Source: Palsa-1248 sp963737835
Lineage (GTDB): Bacteria > Gemmatimonadota > Gemmatimonadetes > Gemmatimonadales > Gemmatimonadaceae
Length of the DNA: 64,000 bases
Assembly (NCBI GenBank): GCA_963737835.1
Contig: CAVTUH010000001.1
Coordinates: forward strand, 1,550,001 to 1,614,000
Direction: 5' to 3'
This document shows, piece by piece, positions 42,780 to 52,113 of this stretch. The notes under the pieces were generated by a model. The model searched no databases and was not told the DNA's origin. It worked only from the letters and a program-made list of their open reading frames with translations. The first letter of the stretch is position 1, and the number at the start of each line of letters is the position of its first letter. Made by a program: the position numbers and the translations under genes.

Positions 42780-43841
42780 ATGTCCGCACCTGCGACGAGC
42801 CGAGCCGCTGGCGCCCCGCGCCGCGAGATCACGACGCCGGATGAGCTGCCCGAAGAGGGGGCGGTCGAGTTGTCGCTGCGTCCGCAGCGCCTCGCCGAAT
42901 TCATCGGCCAGCCGAAAGTCAAGGAAACCCTGCGCGTTTACATCGACGCAGCGCTCGTGCGACGCGAGCCGCTGGATCACACGCTGTTCTTCGGTCCGCC
43001 GGGGCTGGGCAAGACGACCCTGGCCGAACTCATTGCACGCGAAGTCGGCGCGAACATCTACACAAAGTCCGGACCGTCGCTCGAGAAGCCCGCCGACCTC
43101 GTCGGGACGCTCACCAATCTGCGCCAGGGCGACGTGTTGTTCATCGATGAGATTCACCGCTTGCGGCCGATCATCGAGGAGTTCCTCTATCCGGCGATGG
43201 AGGACTTCAAGATCGAGATTCGACTGTCGGACGGACCGAAGGCGCAGACCATCACGATGCCCATCGAACGATTCACGCTGGTGGGCGCGACCACCCGACT
43301 GGGGATGCTGACCCCGCCGTTGCGCGCGCGATTCGGCATCGAGCAGCGACTCAACTACTACCCGACAGCCGACTTGGAGACCATCGTGCGGCGGACCGCC
43401 GATGTGCTCAAGGTCGGGATCGATGCGGCCGGCATGTGCGAGATTGCTCGACGGTCACGCGGCACGCCGCGCGTCGCCAATCGGTTGCTGCGCCGGATCC
43501 GCGATTTCGCCCAGGTACGCGCGGATGGCGCCATCACCGAGGCCGTCGCCAAACAGGCGCTCCAGATGCTCGATGTCGACCAGCTCGGGCTGGACGATAT
43601 GGATGGCCGAATTCTCCGGACGATCATCGAGAAGTTCGACGGTGGCCCCGTCGGCATCGGCACGATCGCCGCCGCGGTCGGGGAAGACGCCGACACGATC
43701 GAAGAGGTATACGAGCCGTTCCTGGTGCAGAACGGCTTTCTCCAACGCACGCCACGCGGCCGGGTTGCTACACCCGCTGCGTATCGCCACTTCGACTACG
43801 ACCCACCTCCCACGACGGCGCAACCGGAGTTGTTCGGATAA
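42780..43841 (+). CDS. ruvB: Holliday junction branch-migration ATPase RuvB
   Basis: A 353-residue AAA+ motor. RPQRLAEFIGQPKVKETLRV, Walker A GPPGLGKTTLAELIA, Walker B VLFIDEIHRL, sensor 1 TLVGATTRLGMLTPPLRARF and the C-terminal winged-helix ending with QRTPRGRVATPAAYRH are all present. The first 25 residues are a variable polar tail. It works with RuvA and RuvC encoded just upstream. Confidence 0.96.
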   Translation: MSAPATSRAAGAPRREITTPDELPEEGAVELSLRPQRLAEFIGQPKVKETLRVYIDAALVRREPLDHTLFFGPPGLGKTTLAELIAREVGANIYTKSGPSLEKPADLVGTLTNLRQGDVLFIDEIHRLRPIIEEFLYPAMEDFKIEIRLSDGPKAQTITMPIERFTLVGATTRLGMLTPPLRARFGIEQRLNYYPTADLETIVRRTADVLKVGIDAAGMCEIARRSRGTPRVANRLLRRIRDFAQVRADGAITEAVAKQALQMLDVDQLGLDDMDGRILRTIIEKFDGGPVGIGTIAAAVGEDADTIEEVYEPFLVQNGFLQRTPRGRVATPAAYRHFDYDPPPTTAQPELFG

Positions 43842-43873
43842 GAGGATCGACTCTTCTCTCGAACATCGCGTCC

Positions 43874-46063
43874 GTGCCCGGTGACAAGACTTCCGACTAC
43901 GATTACGATCTGCCGCCGCAGCGGATCGCGCAGGTCCCCGTCGAGCCGCGTGACTCCAGTCGGTTGATGGTGGTGGATCGCGCGACGGGCACGCTCAGCC
44001 ACCGGACCTTTCGCGACCTCGCGGGGCTCATACCGGCGGGCGATGTGCTGGTGCTCAATACGTCGCGCGTGCTCAAGGCGCGCCTGCTCGGCACACGACT
44101 GGGTTCGGGCGCGCCGGCGGAGGTCATGCTGCTCCGGCCCGTTGGCGAGGACCGGTTCGAAGCGCTCGTTCGCCCTGGTGGGAAGCTCGGCGCCGGCCGC
44201 ACCGTCGTGATCGCACCAGAGCTGACCGTCGACATCGAGCGCGTCACCGACCGACGGACCCGCATCGTGCGTCTGCGGACCGAGATGGCGGTCGACGATG
44301 CCGTCGAGCGATTTGGCCATGTCCCGCTCCCGCCGTACGTGACGCGTCCCGATACCGCGGCAGATGTCGATCGGTACCAGACGGTGTACGCGCGCGAGCG
44401 TGGTTCCGTGGCGGCGCCGACGGCGGGCCTGCATTTCACGCCTGAGCTGCTCGCCGATCTGCAGGCACGCGGCGTGGTGCGCGCCGACGTCGTGCTGCAC
44501 GTTGGCGCCGGGACGTTCAAGCCGGTCGAGGCCGAGGATCCTGGCGCCCACGTGATGCACGAGGAATGGTACAGCGTCCCCCCGGAGACTGTCGCGATCA
44601 TCGCGGCCGCTCGTCGCGGCGCGCGCCATGTGTGGGCGGTGGGCACCACCGCGGCCAGAACCCTGGAGAGCGCCGCCCTGCCCGACGGCGGGCTGCGCTC
44701 CGGCACGGCGGAGACTCGCCTATTCATCCGTCCGCCGTATCGCTGGCGGATGGTGGACCGCCTGATCACGAATTTCCACCTGCCGCGATCGACGCTGCTC
44801 ATGCTGGTCGCCGCGTTCGCCGGCTACGAGCTCGCCTTGCGTGCATATCGAGAGGCGGTAGCCGGCCAGTACCGCTTCTACTCGTATGGCGACGCGATGG
44901 CGATCATCTCGACGGTGCCCGAGTTCTCCTTTGAAGTGGTCGCCACCGCGGGTCGCGCACGCGCCGGCGTGCTCACGACGCCACACGGCGTCGTGGAGAC
45001 ACCGGCGTTCATGCCGGTCGGCACAGTGGGGACCGTCAAGGCATTGGATCCCGGCGAGCTGCGCGGGGCGGGCGTCGAGATGTTGCTGGCCAACGCCTAT
45101 CACCTCCATCTCCGGCCGGGGGCAGACCTCATCCACGCTCTCGGCGGACTGCACGCATTCATGGGATGGCCGGGCCCGATCCTCACGGATTCGGGCGGCT
45201 TTCAGGTGTTCTCGCTGGAGACGCTGCGGACGCTCGACGAGGAGGGCGTCGAGTTCAGCAGCCATGTCGATGGCTCCAGACATCGTTTCACTCCGGAGTC
45301 GGTGATTCAGCTCGAGCGCAGGCTCGGCGCCGACATCATCATGCAACTGGACCATGTCGTTCCCGGCCAAGCGTCGCACGCGGTCGCCCGGGACGCCGCC
45401 GAGCGCAGCATCCGTTGGCTCGAGCGGTGCCGGATCGCGTTCGATGCAACGGATGGCGCACGTCCGGGCACGCCTCAGGCGCTGTACCCCATCGTGCAGG
45501 GCGGCATACACCCGGACTTGCGGCAGGCGAGCGCCGCGGCAATTACCGCGCTCGGTGATTGGCCGGGGTTCGGCATCGGCGGGCTGTCGGTGGGTGAGGC
45601 CAAAGCGGCGATGTACGCGATGATCGACGTCCTGGACGCGGCGCTCCCTCGCTCCCGCCCGCGATACCTCATGGGCGTCGGCTTTCCCGACGACCTGCTC
45701 GCTGGCATCCAGCGCGGCATCGATCTCTTCGACTGCGTGGCCCCGACGCGGATGGGCCGCAACGGCACCGCCTTTACGAGCGCCGGGCGGGTGAACATCC
45801 GGCGAGCCGAGCTTCGAACCGATCCCGGTCCGGTCGATCCGCGGTGCGACTGCTCCACCTGTGCCCGGTTCTCACGCGCCTACATCCGGCACCTGTTCGC
45901 GGCGGACGAAATGCTGGGGCCCCGCCTGCTCTCGTTGCACAATGTACATTTTCTCACATCACTCGCTCGCGCGGCCCGCGCCGCAATCCTCGCCGGACAG
46001 CCGCTGGAGCCAGTCAGCGAACACCGTACCGAGATAGATCCCGAGCGTCGCGTCGACGCCTGA
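43874..46063 (+). CDS. queA-tgt: Fused QueA-Tgt queuosine tRNA-modification protein
   Basis: One uninterrupted 729-residue frame. Residues about 1-348 are QueA: YDYDLPPQRIAQVPVEPRD, FDGR-region PTAGLHFTPELL, WAVGTTAARTLES and the usual end YSYGDAMAII. Residues about 353-729 are tRNA-guanine transglycosylase: LTDSGGFQVFSL with the catalytic region, LFDCVAPTRMGRNG and the zinc site CDCSTC plus a downstream His. Tgt inserts preQ1 at tRNA position 34 and QueA adds the ribosyl-derived ring, so the fusion joins consecutive steps. Usually these are two adjacent genes. GTG 43874 is the chosen start. yajC follows, as after tgt in many bacteria. Confidence 0.88.
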   Translation: MPGDKTSDYDYDLPPQRIAQVPVEPRDSSRLMVVDRATGTLSHRTFRDLAGLIPAGDVLVLNTSRVLKARLLGTRLGSGAPAEVMLLRPVGEDRFEALVRPGGKLGAGRTVVIAPELTVDIERVTDRRTRIVRLRTEMAVDDAVERFGHVPLPPYVTRPDTAADVDRYQTVYARERGSVAAPTAGLHFTPELLADLQARGVVRADVVLHVGAGTFKPVEAEDPGAHVMHEEWYSVPPETVAIIAAARRGARHVWAVGTTAARTLESAALPDGGLRSGTAETRLFIRPPYRWRMVDRLITNFHLPRSTLLMLVAAFAGYELALRAYREAVAGQYRFYSYGDAMAIISTVPEFSFEVVATAGRARAGVLTTPHGVVETPAFMPVGTVGTVKALDPGELRGAGVEMLLANAYHLHLRPGADLIHALGGLHAFMGWPGPILTDSGGFQVFSLETLRTLDEEGVEFSSHVDGSRHRFTPESVIQLERRLGADIIMQLDHVVPGQASHAVARDAAERSIRWLERCRIAFDATDGARPGTPQALYPIVQGGIHPDLRQASAAAITALGDWPGFGIGGLSVGEAKAAMYAMIDVLDAALPRSRPRYLMGVGFPDDLLAGIQRGIDLFDCVAPTRMGRNGTAFTSAGRVNIRRAELRTDPGPVDPRCDCSTCARFSRAYIRHLFAADEMLGPRLLSLHNVHFLTSLARAARAAILAGQPLEPVSEHRTEIDPERRVDA

Positions 46064-46090
46064 TCGGACCTCTTGCCTCGAGTTGTCTCT

Positions 46091-46435
46091 ATGAACAATC
46101 CCATCGTGTCCCAACTGCTCCTGATCGCGGGGCCGCTCGCGATCCTGTATTTCGTCTTCTTGCGGCCACAGCAGATGCAAAAGCGCAAGCACGAAGAGAG
46201 CATTATGGCGATCAAGAAAGGGGATGAAATCGTGACGGCAGGAGGGATCATCGGAGACGTGATCCACATCAAGGCGCTCGGTACCGACGGCGCATCCACG
46301 CTCGACGATCGCGTCACCATTCGATCCGGCGAGTCGAAGCTCATCGTCGAGCGCGGACGGATCGCCCGCGTGATGCCGGCTGGCGCCGCCCAAGCCGCGG
46401 CGACCAAGGCACCGGCATCCTCGTCGGCGAGCTGA
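46091..46435 (+). CDS. yajC: Preprotein translocase subunit YajC
   Basis: A 114-residue protein with one N-terminal helix (QLLLIAGPLAILYFVFLRPQ) followed by the family motif KRKHEESIMAIKKGDEIVTA and a small beta domain (GGIIGDVIHI). YajC associates with SecDF at the Sec translocon. The position after tgt is classical, although secD and secF are not next to it here. The tail is Ala-rich. Confidence 0.9.
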   Translation: MNNPIVSQLLLIAGPLAILYFVFLRPQQMQKRKHEESIMAIKKGDEIVTAGGIIGDVIHIKALGTDGASTLDDRVTIRSGESKLIVERGRIARVMPAGAAQAAATKAPASSSAS

Positions 46436-46452
46436 ATCGAGACCAACGATCC

Positions 46453-47037
46453 GTGACCGTCCTCGGCATTCACGTACTCGGCTCCGCAGTACTCCGACAG
46501 GAAACCAATCTGGTGCCATCGGTCACCGACGAGTTGCGGCGACTCATCGACGACATGTTCGAGACAATGTACGCCGCACGCGGCATCGGTCTGGCCGCGC
46601 CCCAGGTGGGCCGCACCGAGCGCATCACCGTGATCGATGTCGACCGCGAGGGCGGGCAACAGCACCCCGTGGCCCTCGTCAACCCCGAGATCCTCTTGCG
46701 CGAAGGGTCCGTCCGCGGCGAGGAAGGGTGTCTGTCGATCCCCGACATCTACGGCGATGTCGAGCGGGCAGCGCGGGTGGTTGTCCGCGCGCTGGATCGC
46801 GACGGCAACCCGTTCGAGATCGACGGGACCGATCTCTTGGCGCGTTGCCTTCAACACGAGATCGATCACCTGCACGGCAAGCTCTTCATCGACTACTTCG
46901 GGATGTTCAAGCGCAGGTCCGCGCTGGCAAAATGGGAAGAGGAGAAGGTGAAATACCCGGCACTCATTCGGACCATCGTCGCTGCCGCGGCGATTGCGGA
47001 ACACCATGACGACAGCCGAGGGGATGAGGAGTTGTGA
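46453..47037 (+). CDS. def: Peptide deformylase
   Basis: A 194-residue metalloenzyme that removes the formyl group from nascent proteins. The three motifs are intact: GIGLAAPQVG (44-53), EGCLS (91-95) and QHEIDHL (134-140), giving the Cys-His-His metal site and catalytic Glu. The start is GTG 46453. fmt, which adds the formyl group, follows after a family 1 repeat, making a functionally matched pair. Confidence 0.95.
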   Translation: MTVLGIHVLGSAVLRQETNLVPSVTDELRRLIDDMFETMYAARGIGLAAPQVGRTERITVIDVDREGGQQHPVALVNPEILLREGSVRGEEGCLSIPDIYGDVERAARVVVRALDRDGNPFEIDGTDLLARCLQHEIDHLHGKLFIDYFGMFKRRSALAKWEEEKVKYPALIRTIVAAAAIAEHHDDSRGDEEL

Positions 47038-47048
47038 AAATGGGCGAT

Positions 47049-47154
47049 GACGTTAGACGTTGGACGTTCGAAGACAAACCTCGAGGCCAGCCAGGGTCCG
47101 TCCAGCTGGCCTCGAGATTTGCACTCCAACGTCCAACGTTTAACGTCTAACGTC
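47049..47154. repeat. Family 1 hairpin element, copy 2
   Basis: The left arm has three heptamers (GACGTTA, GACGTTG, GACGTTC), then GAAGACAAACCTCGAGGCCAGC split over 47070-47091. The right arm is GCTGGCCTCGAGATTTG followed by inverted heptamers (CCAACGTCCAACG, TAACGTCTAACGTC). The inner 12-bp stem CTCGAGGCCAGC is perfect around a 13-base loop. It fills the gap between def and fmt. Confidence 0.85.
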
Positions 47155-47163
47155 CCGCGGTCC

Positions 47164-48117
47164 ATGCAGATCCTCTTCTTCGGTACTCCCGACTTCGCGG
47201 TGCCATCGCTCCGGGCATTGCTGGGCGAGGGGTTTGATGTCGTGGGGGTGGTGACACGGCCGGACCGTCCCCACGGGCGTTCGCGCTCCAAGGTGATGCC
47301 GTCCCCGGTCAAGGCGACCGCGGTCGCCGAGGGGTTGACGGTGCTCGAACCGGAGCAGCCGCGGGGCGCCGAATTTCTCGACACGGTGCGGTTACTTGGC
47401 CCCGACATCTCGGTCGTCGTTGCCTACGGCCATCTGCTCCGTTCCGATCTCATCGACCTGCCGCCCCTCGGAACGCTGAACGTGCACGCGTCACTGCTAC
47501 CGTTGCTGCGGGGAGCGGCACCCATTCAGGCAGCGATTCGAGAGGGCCTCACCGAGACCGGCGTCTCGATCATGCGGATCGTGCCGGCACTCGATGCGGG
47601 ACCCGTCCTGCTGCAAATGGCCACTCCAATCGCGGCCGACGAGACGTACGGCGAGCTCCAGCTCCGCCTATCCGAGCTCGGCGCACAAGCGCTCGTCGAG
47701 GCTCTCGCTCTCGTCGAGCTGGGGGCAGCCACAGAGTCCCCCCAGGACGCCGCCGCCGCTACGTACGCGCCCAAGGTGGAAAAGGGGGAAGCACGAATCG
47801 ATTGGTGGCGGCCCGCGGAGCTCGTCGCGCGCGCCGTGCGCGCCTATGATCCCCGGCCCGGCGCGACGACGATCGGGCCGGCGGGCGAGGTCAAGCTATT
47901 CGGCGCCCAGATTGTCACGGAGCGGGCAGTGCACACACGAGCCGTTGCGGCAGAGGCAGGCACCGTGTGCGTCATCGACGACGCGGGGTGCGCGGTCGCG
48001 TGCGGCGAAGGTGCCGTGCGCATCGCACAGGTGCAGCCTGCCGGACGATCCCGCATGACGGCAATCGAGTGGTCTCGCGGGCGGGGCATCAGTGTCGGCG
48101 ACCGATTCCACTCGTGA
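47164..48117 (+). CDS. fmt: Methionyl-tRNA formyltransferase
   Basis: A 317-residue enzyme that formylates initiator Met-tRNA. MQILFFGTPDFAVPSLRALL begins the catalytic domain; the active-site region shows LNVHASLLPLLRGAAPIQAA with Asn, His and the following Asp in VPALDAGPVL. A C-terminal OB-like domain follows (from about 205, starting YAPKVEKGEARIDW). The ATG at 47164 is 10 bases beyond the repeat. Its TGA overlaps the GTG proposed for thiE. Confidence 0.95.
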   Translation: MQILFFGTPDFAVPSLRALLGEGFDVVGVVTRPDRPHGRSRSKVMPSPVKATAVAEGLTVLEPEQPRGAEFLDTVRLLGPDISVVVAYGHLLRSDLIDLPPLGTLNVHASLLPLLRGAAPIQAAIREGLTETGVSIMRIVPALDAGPVLLQMATPIAADETYGELQLRLSELGAQALVEALALVELGAATESPQDAAAATYAPKVEKGEARIDWWRPAELVARAVRAYDPRPGATTIGPAGEVKLFGAQIVTERAVHTRAVAAEAGTVCVIDDAGCAVACGEGAVRIAQVQPAGRSRMTAIEWSRGRGISVGDRFHS

Positions 48118-48819
48118 CATTCGCCGCCGGTCATTCACGCCGTCACGACAGACGACATCGTCGCTCGGGAAGACATCATCCCGCTTGCCGCCGGCGTCAT
48201 GCGGGCACTCGGTCCGCGAGGGGCCGTGCACCTGCGAGCCAACGCGGCCAGTGGCCGCCGGCTATTCGACCTCGCGACCGAGCTCGCACACTACCAGACG
48301 ACGACGGGCGCGTGGTTGGTCATCAATGATCGCGTTGATGTGGCGCTCTGCGTCGGCGCGCGGGCGGTGCAGCTCACGACTCGCTCCTTGACGCTCGCAG
48401 ATGCGCGTCAGGCAGTCCATGTTGCGCACGCCCAGTCTGCACCGATCGCCATCGGTGCGAGCGTGCACAGCGTTGAGGAAGCCCGTGCAAGTAGCGAGAA
48501 GGCTGAGGATGGCATGCCCGCCTGGTTGGTGGCGGGACACGTCTTCCCGACGCCATCGCACCCTGGTGCACCCGAGCGCGGGGCGTCGTTCCTGGCCGAC
48601 ATTTGCGCCGCCGTGCCGATCCCGGTCATTGCCATCGGCGGGGTACGGCCGACGCACATGCGCCAGCTCTTGGCAGCGGGTGCACATGGCGTCGCAGTCA
48701 TTCGGGGGATCTGGCATGCCGTCGATGCCGAACGTGCAGCCGCCGACTATCTTTCCGCGTATGACGCCGTCCGAGACGCACGAGCCGCTGATCGCGGTGG
48801 GGCGGGCGAGCTCTCCTGA
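48114..48819 (+). CDS. thiE: Thiamine-phosphate synthase-like protein (ThiE/TenI family, frameshift)
   Basis: A TIM-barrel protein of about 234 residues after repair. The ATG-initiated frame starts only at 48199 and would lack strand 1. GTG 48114, overlapping the fmt stop, reads VTFAA, and removing one G at 48129-48130 joins it to VIHAVTTDDIVAREDIIPLA, the typical family start. Later landmarks are WLVINDRVDVAL and VIAIGGVRPTHMRQLLAAGA. The usual VHLGQ motif is replaced by AVQLTT, so this may be a TenI-like relative rather than a true ThiE. thiS and thiG follow. Confidence 0.72.
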
Positions 48820-48859
48820 CGCGCCGCATCGCGACGATGATGCCGGCCAATCGATTGCT

Positions 48860-49057
48860 GTGACCATCAATGGTGACGTGCGCACGGTCCCGGCGGGCGC
48901 AACGGTGGCGGACGTGCTCCGTGCGTTCGCGCTCGACCCGCGCACGGTGGTGGTCGAGCACAATCGGGAGATCCTGCGTGACCGGAGCTCGTACGCCCGC
49001 CGACATCTCAGTGCCGGCAATGTGCTCGAGCTCGTCCACTTTGTTGGAGGTGGATGA
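48860..49057 (+). CDS. thiS: Sulfur-carrier protein ThiS
   Basis: A 65-residue ubiquitin-like protein: VTINGDVRTVPAGATVADVL, LDPRTVVVEHNREIL and the C-terminal ending FVGGG. The terminal glycine is adenylated and thiocarboxylated to deliver sulfur to the thiazole; here one extra Gly follows the usual pair. GTG 48860 gives the normal family length. An ATG at 48761 would add 33 residues that overlap thiE and look non-conserved. thiG starts 3 bases downstream. Confidence 0.88.
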   Translation: MTINGDVRTVPAGATVADVLRAFALDPRTVVVEHNREILRDRSSYARRHLSAGNVLELVHFVGGG

Positions 49058-49060
49058 CAC

Positions 49061-49867
49061 GTGGCCGCCACATTCGCCGCAGAGCACGCAACGCTCGACA
49101 CGCCGTTCATCATCGGCGGCCGCGAGTTCCGCTCACGCCTCATGGTCGGCACTGGCAAGTACACGACCCTGGAGCTCATGCGGCGGGCGATCGAGGCGTC
49201 CGGCGCGGAGGTCGTGACGGTCGCTGTTCGTCGCGTGGATCTTGATCGCAGGAATGAGGAGGGGGTGCTCGCGCACCTCGACCCCGGGCAAGTGTTTCTG
49301 CTGGCCAATACCGCGGGCTGTTACAGCGTGGCCGACGCGGTACGGTACGCGCGACTTGCCCGAGCCGCTGGCTTCAACGAGTGGGTGAAGCTCGAGGTGA
49401 TCGCCGACGAGCAGACGCTGCTGCCCGACCCCGTCGGAGTCGTCGAGGCCACACGAGCCCTCGTGGCCGAGGGATTTCAGGTCATGGCGTACACCAGCGA
49501 CGACCTCGTAACGGCATTGCGCCTCGAGGACGCCGGCGCCGTCGCCGTCATGCCGCTGGCCTCGCCGATTGGCTCCGGGCTCGGGCTCCTCAACCCGTAT
49601 GCGATCCGCACGATCAAGCACCGGCTCGGCGTCCCGGTGATCGTCGATGCCGGCGTCGGCACGGCTTCCGACGCGTGCATTACCATGGAGCAGGGCGTCG
49701 ATGGGGTCCTCATGAACACGGGTTTGGCGGCGGCGCAGGATCCCGTCAGAATGGCGGCCGCCATGCGCCAGGCCGTCGACGCCGGCCGGCTCGCGTTCCT
49801 TGCCGGCCGTATGCCACGCCGTGAAGTGGCCGTGCCGTCGTCGCCACGCGCCGGCATGCTGGGATGA
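49061..49867 (+). CDS. thiG: Thiazole synthase ThiG
   Basis: A 268-residue TIM-barrel enzyme that forms thiazole phosphate from deoxyxylulose phosphate, dehydroglycine and ThiS thiocarboxylate. FIIGGREFRSRLMVGTGKYT opens the domain; the Schiff-base lysine lies in EWVKLEVIAD. AVMPLASPIGSGLGLLNP and VIVDAGVGTASDAC bind the phosphate. The start is GTG 49061. Its stop overlaps the ATG of rsmB. Confidence 0.95.
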   Translation: MAATFAAEHATLDTPFIIGGREFRSRLMVGTGKYTTLELMRRAIEASGAEVVTVAVRRVDLDRRNEEGVLAHLDPGQVFLLANTAGCYSVADAVRYARLARAAGFNEWVKLEVIADEQTLLPDPVGVVEATRALVAEGFQVMAYTSDDLVTALRLEDAGAVAVMPLASPIGSGLGLLNPYAIRTIKHRLGVPVIVDAGVGTASDACITMEQGVDGVLMNTGLAAAQDPVRMAAAMRQAVDAGRLAFLAGRMPRREVAVPSSPRAGMLG

Positions 49868-51381
49868 CGGATGACGATCCCGGCACCCACACTGCCGGCC
49901 CAATGACCCGGGTACCTCCAGCCGATGGCCGTACGCCACCCGTGGCCGTGGCCCCGGCAGGCGGCGACATGCCTGTCGGGCCGGACGGTGGGGCGCGCGA
50001 GCCGAACCCCGGTGTGACCGCAGGAGCGACGCCGGGGCGACACCCGGTGGGCGGGGTTACGGACTCTCGCATCGCGGCTGCAGACGCTTGCACAGACATA
50101 CGCGGAGGCGACGTCCTCGATCGCGCGTTTGAGCGCCGCGCCGCTGGCCTCGATGCGCGCGATCGCCGCTGGACGCAGGAGCTCGTCTACGGCATGCTGC
50201 GCCACCGGGCGTGGATCGACGCCGTGTTGTCCTCGCGCGTCCGCGGCGGGCTCGCCCGCCTGGATGCGGACCTGACCGATCTGCTGCGCCTTGGCGCATA
50301 CCAGCTGCTGTGCATGGGAAGCGTGCCCGCCTATGCCGCCATCGCGCAGACCGTGGAGCTCACGAAACGCCGTCACGGCATCGGCGCGAGCCGCCTCGCC
50401 AACGCTGTGCTGCGCCGGCTCGATCGTGAACGCACGAGCGAGCCATCAGGGCTGGAACCCGCCGTGCCAGCAGACCCGCTGGATGCTCTGGCCTTGCGCT
50501 ACTCGCATCCGCGATGGCTCGTTGCGCGCTGGCTCGCGCGCTGGGGGGCTGAAGAGACCGCCGCTCTTTTGCACACAAACAATACGGAAGCCCCGCTCGT
50601 GGTCCGCCCGTACGGCATCGTGCGAGAGCAGCTCGAGGCGGTGCTCGAATCCGCCGGAGTGCATGTCGGCGAACCGCCACTCGTTCGCGACAGCGTCTTG
50701 TTTCGTGCGACGCCGGCGCTGGCCGAGCTGGGAGCGTACCGCCAGGGACTGTTCTTCGTGCAGGATCCCGCCGCGACGCTCGTGGCGCAATACGCATCCA
50801 TTCCGAGTGGAAGCATCGTTGGCGATCTCTGTGCAGCTCCAGGTGGCAAGGCGCTGGAACTGTCCCGCGAGGCGCGGCTGGTCATCGCGAGCGACCGCTC
50901 GCCGGTGCGCCTCGAGCGCCTGATTGCCAACATCGAGCGCCTCGAAGCGCGGAATATCGTGGCGCTCGTGGCCGATGGGCTGGCCCCCGCAACGCGCCTG
51001 CTCGACGCGATCCTCATCGACGCGCCATGCACAGGCACTGGAACGTTCCGACGGCATCCCGATGCCCGGTGGCGTCTCAAGGTTTCGGACCTCGCCGTGT
51101 TGGCGGCAGCGCAACGCGCGTTGCTGCGCTCGGCGGCGACGGTCGTGCGACCGGGCGGCCTGCTCATCTACTCGACATGTTCGCTCGAGCCCGAGGAGAA
51201 CGACATGCAGGTCGAGGCGTTTCTGGCCGAGCACCCCGAGTTTGCGCTGGAGCCTCCACCCGACCAGGTAGTGCCCGCCGCCGCGCTCGACGCAGGTCGA
51301 CTCCGCACATTGCCGCAGCGCCATGACATCGACGGTGCGTTTGCCGCGCGTCTCCGCCGCCGTGGCGGCCTGACTGCGTGA
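49864..51381 (+). CDS. rsmB: 16S rRNA cytosine-C5 methyltransferase (RsmB/Sun)
   Basis: A 505-residue protein. A disordered Pro/Gly-rich leader (1-65) precedes a NusB-like RNA-binding domain (about 66-185; RRWTQELVYGMLRHRAWIDA). The catalytic domain follows with SAM-binding VGDLCAAPGGKALEL, DAPCTGTGTFRRHPD and the nucleophile loop YSTCSLEPEEN. RsmB methylates C967 of 16S rRNA. It is ATGA-coupled to thiG and its stop overlaps the PASTA gene start. The long leader is unusual, and an internal start is possible. Confidence 0.9.
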   Translation: MTDDDPGTHTAGPMTRVPPADGRTPPVAVAPAGGDMPVGPDGGAREPNPGVTAGATPGRHPVGGVTDSRIAAADACTDIRGGDVLDRAFERRAAGLDARDRRWTQELVYGMLRHRAWIDAVLSSRVRGGLARLDADLTDLLRLGAYQLLCMGSVPAYAAIAQTVELTKRRHGIGASRLANAVLRRLDRERTSEPSGLEPAVPADPLDALALRYSHPRWLVARWLARWGAEETAALLHTNNTEAPLVVRPYGIVREQLEAVLESAGVHVGEPPLVRDSVLFRATPALAELGAYRQGLFFVQDPAATLVAQYASIPSGSIVGDLCAAPGGKALELSREARLVIASDRSPVRLERLIANIERLEARNIVALVADGLAPATRLLDAILIDAPCTGTGTFRRHPDARWRLKVSDLAVLAAAQRALLRSAATVVRPGGLLIYSTCSLEPEENDMQVEAFLAEHPEFALEPPPDQVVPAAALDAGRLRTLPQRHDIDGAFAARLRRRGGLTA

Positions 51382-52113
51382 TGGCTCGACTCTCACTGCG
51401 ACGGCTCCTCTCCTATCTCGGCGCCGGCGTCGGCGGATTCGCGGTCGCATATCTCCTCGTTCTCGTCTTTGTGTTCCCAATCCGGGGCCAGCCTGAGGAC
51501 GCAAAGGTGCCCAACGTCCTGGGACTGTCCTTCGACGAAGCGGCCATGCGCCTGAACGCTGTCGGCTTTCGCGCACAGCAGGGGGAGTCGCGGTACAACG
51601 TGGGGTCGCCACGGTCGACCGTGTTGTCCCAGACCCCGGGCCCGGCCACATCGGCTGCCAGAGGCTCGCGGATCGTACTCGATGTGAGCGCGGGCCAGCG
51701 TCGGGCCGCGGCTCCGAACGTCGTCGGCATGGACCGTGAGGAAGCGCAGCTGGCGCTCGAGAAGGTGGGCCTCGAGGTCGGCGACATCCGCGAGCACGAG
51801 AGTCCTGTGCGCCGCGGCGAGGTGCTGTCGATGTCTCCTGCGGCGGGTACGCAGCTCGATCCTGCCATCGGCCATTGCCCTCATCGTGAGCGCCGGCCCT
51901 GCGACGATCGAGGTGCCGTATCTCGTCGGTCGCGCCTTCGGTGAGGCGAGGGCCCAGCTCGAGCAGCTCGGGCTGACCGCCACAACGAGCAAGCTGGATT
52001 CGACGTCGACCGAGGCCGCCGGCACCGTGACCGCACAGAATCCGGTCGAGGGCGTGGCTGTTGCCGCGGGTACGGCCATCGATCTCACCGTCTCCGCCGG
52101 GGCGCACCGGTGA
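51381..52113 (+). CDS. Membrane-anchored PASTA-domain protein (single-base frameshift)
   Basis: One N-terminal helix (about 12-32, LLSYLGAGVGGFAVAYLLVL) is followed by three PASTA repeats: VPNVLGLSFDEAAMRLNAVG, APNVVGMDREEAQLALEKVG and VPYLVGRAFGEARAQLEQLG. PASTA domains bind muropeptides or beta-lactams, usually on Ser/Thr kinases or penicillin-binding proteins; here no kinase domain is attached. The frame breaks at about 51866-51872 (GCCATCGGCC); dropping one base gives AIALIVSAGP and a protein of about 243 residues. Its stop overlaps the rpe start. Confidence 0.78.
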
